From assembly GCF_900111115.1 (NCBI RefSeq), contig NZ_FOGD01000001.1, positions 304,910 through 368,909 of the forward strand: a stretch of 64,000 nt of DNA, written 5' to 3'. The notes under the pieces were generated by a model. The model was not told the DNA's origin. It saw nothing but the letters and a program-made list of their open reading frames with translations, and searched no databases. Shown here piece by piece: positions 46,976-57,743 of the stretch. The DNA is from Giesbergeria anulus (GTDB taxonomy: Bacteria; Pseudomonadota; Gammaproteobacteria; Burkholderiales; Burkholderiaceae_C). Made by a program: the position numbers and the translations under genes. Within the stretch, counting starts at the first letter, position 1; each line of letters begins with the position of its first letter.

Positions 46976-47350
46976 ATGACCAAAACGATTCTGATTGTTG
47001 ATGACTCCCTGACCATGACCATGAGTCTGAAATCTACCTTGGAGCTCAATGGCTTTCAGGTGGAGGCGGCCAGTGATGGTCTGCAAGCGCTGACCAAACT
47101 CAAAAGCGGCCTCAAACCCCATCTCATCATCACCGACATCAATATGCCGCGCATGGATGGCATGGAGCTGATACGGCAAATCAAGCTGCTGCCGGGGTTT
47201 CGCTTTACCCCCATCCTGACCCTCACCACCGAGAGTGACCCGAAAAAACGCGACGAGAGCAAGAAACTCGGCGCTACGGGCTGGCTGGTCAAGCCCGTGT
47301 CTGGGCCAGACTTGGTGCGCATTGTGAAACAAGTCATTCCAGGCGCTTGA
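46976..47350 (+). CDS. cheY: CheY-like response regulator (second)
   Basis: A 124-aa receiver with all key residues: acidic pair IVDDS, phospho-acceptor Asp54 in IIITDINMPRMDGMEL, Thr in LTLTTES and Lys in WLVKPVSGPDLVRIV. The EL.RQIKLLPGFRFTPIL.LTTE pattern is typical of chemotaxis CheY in betaproteobacteria. It probably is the motor-binding output of the cluster. It lies 18 bp after the STAS gene and 27 bp before the membrane MCP-like gene. Confidence 0.93.
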   Translation: MTKTILIVDDSLTMTMSLKSTLELNGFQVEAASDGLQALTKLKSGLKPHLIITDINMPRMDGMELIRQIKLLPGFRFTPILTLTTESDPKKRDESKKLGATGWLVKPVSGPDLVRIVKQVIPGA

Positions 47351-47377
47351 ACATCGTTGCAGAGAGAAATTGACATT

Positions 47378-48580
47378 ATGGGAGCTTCTCCATCGTCCAA
47401 TTTTGGGTATTCGCTAGTGGGATCGGTCGTCACGGCGGTGTTGATCTCTGGTTTCGTGTGGTGGCTTTCGGGGCCGTGGCTTTGGGTGCTAGGCTCTAGC
47501 TTTGGCACCTTTGCTTTGGGCTCGGTATTGCACTGGGGTGGGACACGGCTTGCGCAGATAAGACCAAACCACGGCAAACAACATATGCCGATTCAGGTGG
47601 CTACTGAAGAAATGCGCCAAGTCGTGCCTTACTTGGGCGTCATGCGCAGCCAGCTTGAAGGCGCACTGCAGCAAGCAGAAGTAAATGTGGTCACTATCAT
47701 CAGACTGATGGACAAGATGCACGGTGCCTCGCTAGAGCAGATGCAGCGCATTGCCTCGTCCCAAGAAAAAGGCTCTGAAGTCACAGAGATTCTCAACGAT
47801 AAGGTGCTCATTGATCGTCAGCTTGGCTCCATCCTGAAAATGTTTGTGGACAAGCAAGAGGGGGACGAAAAGTCGAATGTCGAACGTATTCGGCATCTGC
47901 AAGAGATCAAAGAGCTCTCTAACTTGGTCGATGTCATTGCCAGCGTAGCGCAGCAAACCAATTTTCTGGCTATCAATGCGGCCATTGAAGCAGCACGGGC
48001 TGGCCCCAGTGGCAAAGGCTTTGCCGTGGTGGCAACAGAAATTCGCCAGCTCTCGACGCGCACCGCCGCTGCTGCCAAAGAAATTACCGAGCGTATTGCA
48101 AAGGCCACAGACGGTGTTGATGCAGAACTGGCGCAAGCGCTTGACTCCGCGCAACGCCGTAACTCTACCGACAATATGCGCCAAGTGCTGTCAGACATCG
48201 AGAATATCCAAGAGCGCTTTACAACCGCATCCAAGCACATGACACAAATCATCACTGGAGTCGGTCATGGCCACCAAGCGATGTCAGAGTTCCTGACCGA
48301 GGCCATGGGCCAAATGCAATTTCATGATGTGCTACGCCAGCGCGTTGAGCATGTGCAGGGCGCGATGTCTGAGCTAGACCAGCACCTGCAAATCATCACG
48401 GAGCAGTTAATGGATGCCCCTTGGGATCCTGACACCATGACCACGCTCAAAGACCGGCTGGACGCACATATCAAAAACTACGTCATGCAAAGCCAGATAG
48501 ACACCCACCAAGCCGTTGTGGGTGCAGTGCCGCGCCCACAGTCTGCTGATGGACAACGGCCCAAAATTGAACTGTTCTAA
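47378..48580 (+). CDS. Membrane MCP-like protein without a periplasmic domain
   Basis: A 400-aa protein whose N-terminus has two close membrane helices (about 9-26 and 32-50) with almost no periplasmic loop. A cytoplasmic coiled coil follows with an MCP tip ([20 protein letters not shown] near residue 200, then [18 protein letters not shown]). After the tip the second arm is short and ends in [12 protein letters not shown], resembling the receptor-like proteins that accompany che clusters. It may sense membrane state or an internal signal. Start ATG 47378 follows AGAGA upstream. Confidence 0.85.
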   Translation: MGASPSSNFGYSLVGSVVTAVLISGFVWWLSGPWLWVLGSSFGTFALGSVLHWGGTRLAQIRPNHGKQHMPIQVATEEMRQVVPYLGVMRSQLEGALQQAEVNVVTIIRLMDKMHGASLEQMQRIASSQEKGSEVTEILNDKVLIDRQLGSILKMFVDKQEGDEKSNVERIRHLQEIKELSNLVDVIASVAQQTNFLAINAAIEAARAGPSGKGFAVVATEIRQLSTRTAAAAKEITERIAKATDGVDAELAQALDSAQRRNSTDNMRQVLSDIENIQERFTTASKHMTQIITGVGHGHQAMSEFLTEAMGQMQFHDVLRQRVEHVQGAMSELDQHLQIITEQLMDAPWDPDTMTTLKDRLDAHIKNYVMQSQIDTHQAVVGAVPRPQSADGQRPKIELF

Positions 48581-48590
48581 CCTAACGGCC

Positions 48591-49346
48591 ATGGCACGCA
48601 CTCTCATCATCAGCAACCGCAAGGGCGGCACGGGCAAATCATCCAGTGCGGTCAATATTGCCGCCGAACTCCATGCCCGGGGCCAGCGCGTGCTGCTCAT
48701 TGACATGGACACCCAAGCCCATTGCGCCTATGGTGTCGGTGTCACCGTGGGCCGCGACGCCCCCACCCTGCACGGCTTTATAGCTGGACGCCATGCTTTA
48801 GCGGCTGCGGTGGTTCACACGCCATGGCCAGGGCTAGACCTTATTCCTGGCAACCCATTGTTTGAGCATGGCTCGGTGCAAGTGGGTGAGTTGCTGCTAC
48901 GAGATGCGCTGCACAGCAGCGGGCTGATGGAGGCTTATGACACCATCGTGCTCGATACCCCACCGTCGCTCGATACCCTGCTGCTCAACGCCCTGTGCGC
49001 GGGCGATAGGGTGCTGATTCCCTTTGTGCCACATTTTTTGGCAGGAGAAGGGGTACGGCAACTGGCGCGGGTGCTATTCAAAATTGCCAGCCGGGGCAGC
49101 AATGACAATTTGCGCGTGCTGGGCTTTTTACCGGTGATGCTTGATGCACGGGTTAATCTGCACCGCCAAGTCACAGAAGGGCTGGGCCAACAGTTTGGCC
49201 GCAACCGCATGTTGCCCGGCATTCGCAACGATATTCGCGTGGCCGAGGCTTTTGCCGCCGGCCAGCCCTTGCGCTACCTTGCACCCAAGAGCCGCGCTGC
49301 CGCCGACTACGCCGAAGCAGTAGACGCTCTGTTGCAGCGCTGGTAG
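48591..49346 (+). CDS. ParA/MinD-type ATPase
   Basis: The 251-aa protein has the deviant Walker A RKGGTGKSSSAV near residue 10, VLLIDMDTQAHCAYG (A' motif) and TIVLDTPPSLDTLLL (Walker B). ParA-like ATPases position chromosomes, plasmids or, in several bacteria, chemosensory arrays (ParC, PpfA). No ParB gene is present. It follows the MCP-like gene by 10 bp, so positioning of the signalling array is the likely role. ATG 48591 was chosen over 48516, which overlaps the preceding gene. Confidence 0.9.
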   Translation: MARTLIISNRKGGTGKSSSAVNIAAELHARGQRVLLIDMDTQAHCAYGVGVTVGRDAPTLHGFIAGRHALAAAVVHTPWPGLDLIPGNPLFEHGSVQVGELLLRDALHSSGLMEAYDTIVLDTPPSLDTLLLNALCAGDRVLIPFVPHFLAGEGVRQLARVLFKIASRGSNDNLRVLGFLPVMLDARVNLHRQVTEGLGQQFGRNRMLPGIRNDIRVAEAFAAGQPLRYLAPKSRAAADYAEAVDALLQRW

Positions 49347-49355
49347 GCAGCAGCG

Positions 49356-50870
49356 TTAGCGCTGCACCAGCGTTTTGTACACGCCACAGCCCAAATAGCG
49401 ATTGTCATCCACGCGTAGCACATACGACATCTTGGCCTGCACGGCCCCGGTAACGGGGTTGCGAAAATCGTACTCAACCCAGCCCGGCCCCCGGTCGCCT
49501 TGGGCCACAATATCGTGCACCAATTCATCACCGGCAATGCCCGGCACATCTTGTACTCTGGTGCCTACACGCTGCACATTGCCGCCAAAAGCGTGGTACA
49601 GGCCACTGGGGTCAAGCACAAAGATATACATGTCCCGGTCGTAGTAGGACTGCGCTGGGTCAGTCAGGGTACGCAAAAAAGCATCTCCCGATATCCGCTG
49701 GCGCAACGCCATCGCCCGCTGCACCAAAGCCACCGCTTCGTCTGCTGTGCCCTGTTGCAGCCGGAATCGGGCCACCGCCTCAGTCAGGGTACTAGCCCGG
49801 TCTTCTAGCGTATTGGCCTGCTGCACTGCCTGCGCCACCATGTGGGCGTTTTCTTGGGTGATGTGGTCGAGCTGGCGCACCGCTTGACTGATTTCTTGTA
49901 GGCCCGTGCTTTGTTGCGCCATAGAAGCAGAAATATTAGACATACCCGACGCCACGCCTTGGATGCCTTGGGCCATCAAGCCAATGCCCGCCCCTGCCGA
50001 GCGGATGGTTTCGGCACTGCTCACCACCTGCTGCACCGTGGTTTGGATCAGGGTGCGGATTTCGCGGGCAGCAGCACTAGAGCGCCCGGCCAGCATCCGC
50101 ACCTCAGAGGCCACCACGGCAAAACCCCGACCCTGCTCACCGGCCCGTGCGGCCTCTACCGCCGCATTGAGCGCCAAAATGTTGGTTTGAAACGCAATGC
50201 CATCAATCACGCCAATGATTTCATTCATACGGCGGGCATCTTGCTCAATCGTTTGCACCGACTGCACCGCCAGCGTCATACCTTCGGTACCTTTGCCTGC
50301 CGTACGGCTGACCTGGCTGGCATGCTCATCGGCCATGCGCGCCGCTTGGGCACTGTTTTGCACCGAGGCCGACATCTGTTCTACGCTGGCCGCCGTTTGC
50401 GCCAAGTTAGCCGCCTGCTGCTCCGTGCGCGCCTCTAGCGCCCGGCCATCAACTGCCAACCCTTGTCCGGCGGTAGCCACCAGCGCCGCATTGCTACGGA
50501 TATCGGCCACCATCGCCGACAGGGTCAGCACCAGCCGGTCAAACAAGCGTGCCAGCCCTGCCAATTCATCGCGGCCATGCACAGGCACCTGCACACACAG
50601 ATTGCCCGCAATGGCTTCTTGCATGGCCAAGGCCAGCGCCCGAAAATCAGCCGCCAAGCTGGCATGCAGTGCCAGCAGACCATACAACAGCAAAAACAAA
50701 GCCCCAGCAGCAATAGCCCACAGCCCGCTGGGGCTGGCATCCAGCGTTATACCCACTCCAAGCGCCAGCCCGCCCAGCGCAAAAACACTGCCCAACAACA
50801 ACATTTTTGCTGGCAAACGCAAACGCCGCATCAGCCACACCCCGGGGTGCAACAATGAAAATTCGAACAT
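49356..50870 (-). CDS. Methyl-accepting chemotaxis protein with C-terminal Cache-like domain
   Basis: The 504-aa protein has two N-terminal membrane helices (about 24-43 and 50-70) with a minimal loop, a HAMP-like region and a canonical MCP tip ([23 protein letters not shown]). After the signalling hairpin, where most receptors end, it has about 130 residues resembling a single Cache domain ([21 protein letters not shown] ... [15 protein letters not shown] ... [10 protein letters not shown]). The likely sensor is thus cytoplasmic and C-terminal. It converges on the parA gene (9-bp gap). Confidence 0.88.
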   Translation of the reverse strand: MFEFSLLHPGVWLMRRLRLPAKMLLLGSVFALGGLALGVGITLDASPSGLWAIAAGALFLLLYGLLALHASLAADFRALALAMQEAIAGNLCVQVPVHGRDELAGLARLFDRLVLTLSAMVADIRSNAALVATAGQGLAVDGRALEARTEQQAANLAQTAASVEQMSASVQNSAQAARMADEHASQVSRTAGKGTEGMTLAVQSVQTIEQDARRMNEIIGVIDGIAFQTNILALNAAVEAARAGEQGRGFAVVASEVRMLAGRSSAAAREIRTLIQTTVQQVVSSAETIRSAGAGIGLMAQGIQGVASGMSNISASMAQQSTGLQEISQAVRQLDHITQENAHMVAQAVQQANTLEDRASTLTEAVARFRLQQGTADEAVALVQRAMALRQRISGDAFLRTLTDPAQSYYDRDMYIFVLDPSGLYHAFGGNVQRVGTRVQDVPGIAGDELVHDIVAQGDRGPGWVEYDFRNPVTGAVQAKMSYVLRVDDNRYLGCGVYKTLVQR

Positions 50871-51000
50871 GGGCCTGTCTCCAAAATCATATTTTTAAGT
50901 AACACCATCCCTGCCGCAGCACCCGCGAGCTACTAACAAGGAAGGAGGCATGGTCAAGACAGTTGCTTGCGTACCACTGACATCCCCGATAATCAGGGGT

Positions 51001-52206
51001 ATGAATCCCTTGCTCTCGCGTTTGCAGCCCTACCCGTTTGAGCGGCTGCGCGAACTTTTCGCCCCCATTACCCCCAACCCAGCCTATGCGCCCATCAGCC
51101 TAGGTATTGGTGAGCCCAAACACGCGGCCCCAGAGCTGGTCAAGCAGGCCTTGACCGCAGCGCTGGGCAGCGGCTTGTCTGGCTACCCGGCCACCACCGG
51201 CACACCGGCCTTGCGCCAAGCCTGTGCTAGCTGGCTGCAACGGCGTTATGGCGTGCAGGTCAACCCCAGCACACAAGTGCTGCCGGTCAATGGCACCCGT
51301 GAAGCGTTGTTTGCCTTTGCCCAAACGGTGATTGACCCCACGCGCGACGGCGCTACCGTGGTCTGCCCCAACCCGTTCTACCAAATCTACGAAGGCGCAG
51401 CCCTGCTATCAGGGGCCACGCCCTACTATGCCCCCAGCGACCCAGCGCGCAACTTTGCTGTAGATTGGGACAGCGTGCCCGAAGCCGTGTGGGCACGCAC
51501 CCAACTGCTCTATGTATGCTCGCCCGGCAACCCCACAGGCGCAGTGATGCCACTGGACGAGTGGCGCAAGCTGTTCGCCTTGAGCGACCGCTACGGCTTT
51601 GTCATTGCCTCCGATGAGTGCTACAGCGAAATTTACTTCCGCGACGAACCGCCCCTTGGCGGCCTAGAAGCAGCCACTCAACTGGGCCGCAGCAACTTTG
51701 AGCGGCTGGTGGCCTTTACCAGCCTCTCTAAACGCAGCAACGTGCCCGGACTGCGCAGTGGTTTTGTCGCGGGTGATGCGGCCATCCTGCAACAGCTTCT
51801 GTTATATCGCACTTACCACGGCAGCGCCATGAGCCCAGTGGTACAAACCGCTAGCATCGCCGCATGGAACGACGAGCAGCATGTGATCGACAACCGCGCC
51901 CAATACCGCGCCAAGTTTGCCCAAGTCACGCCGCTGCTAGCCAGCGTGATGGATGTGGCACTGCCCGATGCGGGCTTTTATCTGTGGGCCGCCGTGCCTG
52001 AGCGCTGGCAGGGCCGCGACACCGACTTCGCCTGCGAGCTGCTGGCTCAATACAATGTGACCGTTTTACCCGGCAGCTATTTGGCCCGGCAAGCCCAGGG
52101 CTTGAACCCAGGCCAAGGGCGTGTGCGCATGGCCTTGGTGGCCGAAACCGCCGAGTGCCTTGAAGCCGCGCAGCGCATCGTTCAATTTATCCAATCCAAT
52201 CCCTAA
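51001..52206 (+). CDS. dapC: Succinyldiaminopimelate aminotransferase
   Basis: DapC makes N-succinyl-LL-2,6-diaminopimelate from the keto precursor and glutamate in lysine and peptidoglycan synthesis. The 401-aa PLP enzyme of class I/II has [24 protein letters not shown] and the Schiff-base Lys in [17 protein letters not shown]. Start ATG 51001 ([20 protein letters not shown]) fits the family; the longer ATG at 50950 does not. It is followed by dapD (17 bp) and, after pilU, by dapE, which supports the assignment. Confidence 0.93.
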   Translation: MNPLLSRLQPYPFERLRELFAPITPNPAYAPISLGIGEPKHAAPELVKQALTAALGSGLSGYPATTGTPALRQACASWLQRRYGVQVNPSTQVLPVNGTREALFAFAQTVIDPTRDGATVVCPNPFYQIYEGAALLSGATPYYAPSDPARNFAVDWDSVPEAVWARTQLLYVCSPGNPTGAVMPLDEWRKLFALSDRYGFVIASDECYSEIYFRDEPPLGGLEAATQLGRSNFERLVAFTSLSKRSNVPGLRSGFVAGDAAILQQLLLYRTYHGSAMSPVVQTASIAAWNDEQHVIDNRAQYRAKFAQVTPLLASVMDVALPDAGFYLWAAVPERWQGRDTDFACELLAQYNVTVLPGSYLARQAQGLNPGQGRVRMALVAETAECLEAAQRIVQFIQSNP

Positions 52207-52223
52207 GATTTAAAAGATTCACC

Positions 52224-53048
52224 ATGAGCCAACAACTGCAAAACATCATTGAAGCCGCTTGGGACAACCGAGCCAACCTATCTCCCGCCGTCGCCCCCGC
52301 TGAAGTGCGCGATGCCGTCGAGCATGTCATCTCCCAGCTCAACGAAGGTCAATTGCGCGTCGCTACCCGCGAAGGCGTGGGCCAATGGACGGTACACCAG
52401 TGGATCAAAAAGGCCGTGCTGCTGTCCTTCCGTCTGAAAGACAACGTGCTGATGCAATCGGGTGCGCTCAACTTTTTTGACAAAGTGCCCACCAAGTACG
52501 AGGGCATGAGCGAGTCCGACATCGCCGCCACCGGCGTGCGCGTCGTGCCCCCCGCCGTGGCCCGCCGTGGCAGCTTTATTGCCAAGGGCGCAATTTTGAT
52601 GCCCTCTTACGTCAACATTGGCGCTTATGTCGATGAAGGCACGATGGTCGATACTTGGGCCACCGTCGGCTCCTGCGCCCAAGTGGGCAAGAACGTCCAC
52701 CTCTCCGGTGGTGTCGGCTTGGGTGGCGTGTTAGAGCCGCTGCAAGCCAACCCCACCATCATTGAAGACAACTGCTTCATTGGTGCCCGCTCCGAAGTGG
52801 TCGAAGGCGTAATCGTCGAAGAAAACTCCGTCATCAGCATGGGCGTGTATATCGGCCAAAGCACCCCCATTTACGACCGCGCCACCGGTGAGATCAGCTA
52901 TGGCCGCGTTCCTTCTGGCTCTGTGGTCATTTCTGGCAGCCTGCCCAAAGACAATGGCCGCTACAGCCTGTACGCTGCCATCATCGTCAAGCGTGTCGAT
53001 GCCCAAACCCGCGCCAAAACCAGCCTAAACGACTTGCTGCGCGACTGA
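52224..53048 (+). CDS. dapD: Tetrahydrodipicolinate N-succinyltransferase
   Basis: DapD succinylates tetrahydrodipicolinate with succinyl-CoA. The 274-aa protein has the N-terminal helical domain and a left-handed beta-helix of hexapeptide repeats ([53 protein letters not shown]). Length and motifs match the family. It is the second gene of the dapC-dapD-pilU-dapE-prmB run. Confidence 0.96.
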   Translation: MSQQLQNIIEAAWDNRANLSPAVAPAEVRDAVEHVISQLNEGQLRVATREGVGQWTVHQWIKKAVLLSFRLKDNVLMQSGALNFFDKVPTKYEGMSESDIAATGVRVVPPAVARRGSFIAKGAILMPSYVNIGAYVDEGTMVDTWATVGSCAQVGKNVHLSGGVGLGGVLEPLQANPTIIEDNCFIGARSEVVEGVIVEENSVISMGVYIGQSTPIYDRATGEISYGRVPSGSVVISGSLPKDNGRYSLYAAIIVKRVDAQTRAKTSLNDLLRD

Positions 53049-53102
53049 TAGCGCCAGCGCAGCCGCCCGCACACCGACACCACCACCTTTTGGGGACTGC
53101 TC

Positions 53103-54272
53103 ATGAGCACGATGGAGCGCATCTTGCGCCTGATGGCCGAGAAAAAAGCGTCCGATGTTTACCTCTCAGCCAATGCGCCAGCACTGATCAAAATCAACGG
53201 CGAGTGCATCCCCATCAACAACCAGATTTTGCCGCCCGATGCGCCACGCAATCTGTTGTCCGAGGTGGTGGCACCTGAGCGCATTGAAGAGTTGCAAGAA
53301 ACCGGCGAGCTCAACATGGGCGTGCCAATTTCTGGTGTCGGGCGTTTTCGTGTCAGTGCCATGCGCCAGCGCGGCAGCTATGCGGTGGTCATCCGCTTCA
53401 TTGCCCAAGAAGTCCCCCAGCTTGAAAACCTGAACCTGCCGCCCATCTTGGGCGACTTGATTATGGAAAAGCGCGGCTTGGTACTGGTGGTTGGGGCTAC
53501 CGGCTCAGGCAAAAGTACCACGCTGGCGGCGATGATAGACAAGCGCAACAGCCTACAAACCGGCCACATCCTGACCATTGAAGACCCAGTAGAGTTTCAG
53601 TTTCGCAACAAAAAATCTATCGTCAACCAGCGCGAAGTCGGCAGCGACACACAATCGATGCAAGTTGCGCTCAAAAACGCACTGCGCCAAGCCCCCGATG
53701 TCATCTTAATTGGCGAAATCCGCGACCGCGAATCCATGTCGGCAGCCATTGCCTATGCGCAGTCGGGCCACCTGTGCTTGGCTACGCTGCACGGCAACAA
53801 CAGCTACCACGCCCTAAACCGGATTTTGAGCTTTTACCCCGTAGAAGTACGCGCCACCATGCTCAGTGATTTGTCCTCGGCGCTCAAGGCCGTAGTCACG
53901 CAACGCTTGGTGCGCACTGCTGCCGGTGCCCGTGTGCCCGCCGTCGAAGTCATGCTCAACACCAAGCTGGTGTCGGAACTGATCGAAAAAGCCGATTTTT
54001 CTGGCGTCAAAGAGGCGATGGAAAAATCCATGGCCGAAGGCTCACAAACCTTCGAAGAAGACTTAGCCCGCCTGATTATGGAAGGCCGCATCGACCGCAA
54101 GGAAGGTCTGGCCTACGCTGATTCGCCCACCAACCTGATGTGGCGGCTGCAAAACGACTTTTCTCTGGCTGCCAAGGCGGCTCAGGCCAACAAGGCTGAA
54201 CAAGACGCCAAGGCTGAAGACGATACGCCTTCCTTTACCGAAATCACCCTAGATGTCACACCGGGGCATTGA
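53103..54272 (+). CDS. pilU: PilT/PilU-family pilus retraction ATPase
   Basis: The 389-aa hexameric ATPase powers type IV pilus retraction (twitching). Walker A GATGSGKSTT near residue 139, the Asp box TIEDPVEFQF, Walker B ILIGEIRDRESM and the His box HLCLATLHGNNS are all intact. The extended C-terminus after DFSLAAKAAQ is typical of PilU rather than PilT. Placement between dapD and dapE is common in this bacterial group. Whether it works alone or with PilT cannot be told here. Confidence 0.88.
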   Translation: MSTMERILRLMAEKKASDVYLSANAPALIKINGECIPINNQILPPDAPRNLLSEVVAPERIEELQETGELNMGVPISGVGRFRVSAMRQRGSYAVVIRFIAQEVPQLENLNLPPILGDLIMEKRGLVLVVGATGSGKSTTLAAMIDKRNSLQTGHILTIEDPVEFQFRNKKSIVNQREVGSDTQSMQVALKNALRQAPDVILIGEIRDRESMSAAIAYAQSGHLCLATLHGNNSYHALNRILSFYPVEVRATMLSDLSSALKAVVTQRLVRTAAGARVPAVEVMLNTKLVSELIEKADFSGVKEAMEKSMAEGSQTFEEDLARLIMEGRIDRKEGLAYADSPTNLMWRLQNDFSLAAKAAQANKAEQDAKAEDDTPSFTEITLDVTPGH

Positions 54273-54305
54273 GCGCTCGTTGCTGCATTTTTTTCAAGTT
54301 TACCC

Positions 54306-55475
54306 ATGTCCCTGACCTTGTCTCTGGCCGAGGCGCTGATTTCGCGCCCCTCCGTTACCCCCGAAGATGCGGGCTGCCTGCAACTCCTGACCGAACGCCT
54401 CACCCCCTTGGGCTTTGTCTGCGAAGCCATGGACAGCGGCCCAGCAGAGTTTCGCGTGCAAAACCTGTGGGCCAAACGTGCCACCGCCACACCCAACGCC
54501 AAAACCGTGGTTTTTGCGGGCCATACTGACGTTGTGCCTACCGGCCCGCTGGCGCAATGGAAAAGCGACCCGTTCACCCCGACGCAGCGCGATGGCAAAC
54601 TCTATGGCCGGGGGGCCAGCGACATGAAAACCTCCATCGCAGCCTTTGTGGTGGCCGTAGAAGAGTTTTTGGCTGCCACCCCAGAGCCACTACTGAACAT
54701 CGCCTTTTTGCTCACCAGCGACGAGGAAGGCCCGTCCGTGGATGGCACCAAAGTGGTGGTAGAGCAGCTCAAGGCGCGAAGCGAGTGCCTAGACTATTGC
54801 ATCGTGGGCGAACCGACCTCGGTCAAGCGCACCGGCGACATGATTAAAAATGGCCGCCGGGGCACCCTCAGCGGCAAACTCACCGTGCGCGGCATCCAAG
54901 GCCATATCGCCTACCCACATTTGGCACGCAACCCTATCCATGAGGCCGTGCCCGCACTGACCGAACTCGCCGCCACGCGCTGGGACGAAGGCAATGCCTT
55001 TTTCCAACCCACCAGTTGGCAAATGAGCAACATCCACGGCGGCACCGGAGCCAGCAACATCATCCCCGGCGCGGTGGTAATTGATTTCAATTTCCGCTTC
55101 TGCACCGAATCCACCGCTGAGGGCCTAAAAAAGCGGGTGCATACCGTGCTCGACCGCCACGACCTCGAATACGAATTGCAATGGACGCTGGGTGGTCAAC
55201 CCTTCCTGACCACACCGGGGGAACTGGTGCAGGCGGTGCAGCAAGCCATCCACGCAGAAACTGGCCTCAGCACTGAGCTGTCCACTACCGGCGGCACCAG
55301 CGATGGGCGCTTTATTGCCACCCTGTGCCCACAAGTGATTGAGCTGGGCCCGCCCAACGCCAGCATCCACAAAATCGACGAGCACATCGCCTTGGTCGAT
55401 ATTGAACCATTGAAAAACATCTACTGCCGCACCCTCCACAACCTACAGGCGCAAGCTGTTGCGGCGCTGGCATGA
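54306..55475 (+). CDS. dapE: Succinyl-diaminopimelate desuccinylase
   Basis: DapE hydrolyses N-succinyl-LL-DAP to LL-DAP. The 389-aa M20 metallopeptidase has the zinc ligands in [11 protein letters not shown] (His) and [15 protein letters not shown] (Asp). The catalytic Glu pair follows in [13 protein letters not shown], then [22 protein letters not shown] and the C-terminal His in [11 protein letters not shown]. It overlaps prmB (ATGA), so the two are coupled. All metal ligands are present. Confidence 0.95.
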   Translation: MSLTLSLAEALISRPSVTPEDAGCLQLLTERLTPLGFVCEAMDSGPAEFRVQNLWAKRATATPNAKTVVFAGHTDVVPTGPLAQWKSDPFTPTQRDGKLYGRGASDMKTSIAAFVVAVEEFLAATPEPLLNIAFLLTSDEEGPSVDGTKVVVEQLKARSECLDYCIVGEPTSVKRTGDMIKNGRRGTLSGKLTVRGIQGHIAYPHLARNPIHEAVPALTELAATRWDEGNAFFQPTSWQMSNIHGGTGASNIIPGAVVIDFNFRFCTESTAEGLKKRVHTVLDRHDLEYELQWTLGGQPFLTTPGELVQAVQQAIHAETGLSTELSTTGGTSDGRFIATLCPQVIELGPPNASIHKIDEHIALVDIEPLKNIYCRTLHNLQAQAVAALA

Positions 55476-56398
55476 GCGCGCAGCCATCTACAGCCCTGCC
55501 TACTGTAGCAGGAGACACCATTGGTGCTTTGGTAGCCTCTGGTGCCCAAAGTTTGCAAGCGGCAGGCGTGTCGTTTGGTCACGGAACCACCAATGCCCAA
55601 GATGAAGCCACTTGGCTGGTGCTCTGGCGTCTGGGCCTGCCGCTAGACACCCCCTTGGACAGCGACGCACCCGATACCGCACAGCACCAAGCCGTCACGC
55701 CACAACAGCAAGCACAGGTGGCCGCACTGTTTGCAGAACGCATCCGCAGCCGCAAGCCCGCCGCCTACCTGACGCAGGAGGCTTGGCTGCAAGGCGTGTC
55801 GTTTTACATTGACGAGCGCGCCATTGTGCCGCGAAGCTTCATTGCCGAACTGATCGCCAACGGCGGTTTTGATGATTGGCTGGGCGAACACACCCACGCC
55901 GTACTCGATTTATGCACCGGCAACGGCAGCTTGGCCGTGCTGGCCGCGATGGCTTGGCCCGACATTACCGTGACCGGTGCCGATATCTCCCCCGATGCCT
56001 TAGCGGTAGCCCAGATCAATGTGGAGCGCCACAGCTTGCAAGAGCGCATCACTTTGCAACTGTCCGATGGATTAGCGCAATTGCCCGGCCCTTGGGATCT
56101 CATTCTGTGCAATCCACCCTACGTCAATAGTAAGAGTATGGCCGATCTTCCCGAAGAATACCGGGCCGAGCCAGTACTAGCCTTGGCTGGAGGCGAAGAT
56201 GGCATGGACTTTATCCGCCAGTTGCTGCGTGACGCCCCTTCACGCATGAGTGAAAACGCCGTGCTGGTGCTAGAAATTGGCAATGAGCACGCCTTTTTTG
56301 AAGCCGCCTTTCCACAGCTACCTGTATTTTGGTTAGAAACTAGCGCTGGGGAAGACCAAGTCCTGTTACTCACGCGTCGAGCGTTGCTAAATCTATGA
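55472..56398 (+). CDS. prmB: 50S ribosomal protein L3 N5-glutamine methyltransferase
   Basis: The 308-aa SAM-dependent enzyme has the NPPY catalytic motif ([14 protein letters not shown]) shared by PrmB/PrmC. The SAM site is [20 protein letters not shown]. The N-terminal [38 protein letters not shown] fits PrmB, which modifies ribosomal protein L3, better than PrmC. The start lies within the dapE stop, and the 3' end overlaps the glycosyltransferase gene by 4 bp. That overlap links a housekeeping operon to an AT-rich block. Confidence 0.9.
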   Translation: MSAQPSTALPTVAGDTIGALVASGAQSLQAAGVSFGHGTTNAQDEATWLVLWRLGLPLDTPLDSDAPDTAQHQAVTPQQQAQVAALFAERIRSRKPAAYLTQEAWLQGVSFYIDERAIVPRSFIAELIANGGFDDWLGEHTHAVLDLCTGNGSLAVLAAMAWPDITVTGADISPDALAVAQINVERHSLQERITLQLSDGLAQLPGPWDLILCNPPYVNSKSMADLPEEYRAEPVLALAGGEDGMDFIRQLLRDAPSRMSENAVLVLEIGNEHAFFEAAFPQLPVFWLETSAGEDQVLLLTRRALLNL

Positions 56399-57384
56399 GC
56401 CTTCCCCTTGCTTCTCTACCTCGTGTTGCCGTCGTTATTCCTTGCTATCGCGTTACCGACCATGTTTTAGAAGTGATTGCCCGCATTGGTGATGAAGTAC
56501 AGGGAATTTTTGCCGTAGATGATTGCTGTCCACAAAAATCGGGGATCTTTATCCAAAGTCATTGCCAAGATCAGCGGGTCACAGTACTTTTTAACGAAAA
56601 AAATCAAGGCGTTGGCGGTGCGGTGATGACTGGTTACCAAGCCGCCATTACCGCAGGCTTTGACATTATCGTCAAAATTGATGGTGATGGGCAAATGAAT
56701 CCTAAGTTATTACCTAGTTTTATTGCTCCTATTATTAATGGCGAAGCTGATTACACCAAAGGCAATCGGTTTTTTGATTTAGAACAAATACACCAAATGC
56801 CACGCCTCCGCCTGCTTGGCAATGCAGGTCTATCCTTCTTAACAAAAATATCTTCCGGTTACTGGAATTTATTTGATCCCACCAATGGTTACACCGCCAT
56901 CCATGCCAGTGTAGCCAGCCACCTTCCATTTGCGAAAATTAGCCGCCGGTACTTTTTTGAAACCGACATGCTTTTCCGGCTTAATACCTTGAAAGCTGTA
57001 GTGGTAGATATTCCTATGGATGCCCATTATGCTGACGAAGAAAGCAATTTAAAAATTGGCAAAGTGCTTCCAGAGTTCTTAGCCAAACATTGTGTCAACT
57101 TTGGCAAGCGTATATTCTATAATTACTATCTACGAGATATGTCATTGGCATCTATAGAATTACCCTTGGGGTTTTTATTGCTCATTTTTGGCACATGGTT
57201 CGGCATCAGCCATTGGATAGAATCGACTTCTTTGCAGTCATACTCCTCGGCTGGCACCGTGATGCTGGCAGCTTTACCTATTATCATAGGACTGCAACTT
57301 TTACTAGCTTTTTTGGGATACGATGTCAGCTCGACCCCAAGCCGGGCTATACAAAGAACATTGTCCCGAAAAATTAAGATTTGA
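56395..57384 (+). CDS. Membrane-linked family 2 glycosyltransferase (GtrB/DPM-like)
   Basis: The 329-aa protein has a GT-A fold N-terminus (VAVVIPCYRVTDHVLEVI, FAVDDCCPQKSG) with the acidic DGDGQM motif. The DPTNGYTA and FFETDMLF blocks are typical of dolichyl/undecaprenyl-phosphate sugar transferases. Two C-terminal membrane helices follow (about 252-275 and 285-305). It likely transfers a sugar to undecaprenyl phosphate. It overlaps prmB by 4 bp. Base composition is clearly more AT-rich than the genes upstream, and the shift continues to about 60320. Specific sugar unknown. Confidence 0.85.
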   Translation: MSLPLASLPRVAVVIPCYRVTDHVLEVIARIGDEVQGIFAVDDCCPQKSGIFIQSHCQDQRVTVLFNEKNQGVGGAVMTGYQAAITAGFDIIVKIDGDGQMNPKLLPSFIAPIINGEADYTKGNRFFDLEQIHQMPRLRLLGNAGLSFLTKISSGYWNLFDPTNGYTAIHASVASHLPFAKISRRYFFETDMLFRLNTLKAVVVDIPMDAHYADEESNLKIGKVLPEFLAKHCVNFGKRIFYNYYLRDMSLASIELPLGFLLLIFGTWFGISHWIESTSLQSYSSAGTVMLAALPIIIGLQLLLAFLGYDVSSTPSRAIQRTLSRKIKI

Positions 57385-57388
57385 TACC

Positions 57389-57736
57389 ATGCATATTTAC
57401 TTATTAACTATTTTATGTGTTATTGGCATTGCTGCTGGACAAATTTTATTCAAATTTAGCGCCAGTGCCATCAATGAATCTGGCAGTTTTTTTGACATTA
57501 AAACTCTGACCATATTTTTCTCAACGATGGTGCTTTATGGCATCACCTCTATCGGCTGGGTGCTTATTTTACGCCGCGCTGAACTTGGTAAAGTTTATCC
57601 TTTTATGGCTTTGGCATTTATTCTTGTGCCTTTAGCCAGCCGGTTCTTCTTTGGTGAGCGTTTTGCCCCAATGTATTTTGTTGGGACGGCGCTGATTGTT
57701 TCTGGAATTGTAGTTACTGTTGCGGCCTCTCGATAG
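57389..57736 (+). CDS. Small EamA/SMR-like flippase
   Basis: A 115-aa protein of four membrane helices (YLLTILCVIGIAAGQILFKFSAS, FFSTMVLYGITSIGWVLILRRA, VYPFMALAFILVPLASRFFFGE, YFVGTALIVSGIVVTVAAS). It matches the ArnE/ArnF and GtrA-like small transporter pattern. Between a bactoprenol glycosyltransferase and a large polytopic membrane protein, the likely job is flipping a lipid-linked sugar. ATG 57389 is chosen over 57323, which overlaps the GT2 gene. AT-rich. Confidence 0.8.
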   Translation: MHIYLLTILCVIGIAAGQILFKFSASAINESGSFFDIKTLTIFFSTMVLYGITSIGWVLILRRAELGKVYPFMALAFILVPLASRFFFGERFAPMYFVGTALIVSGIVVTVAASR

Positions 57737-57743
57737 TTCTCAG

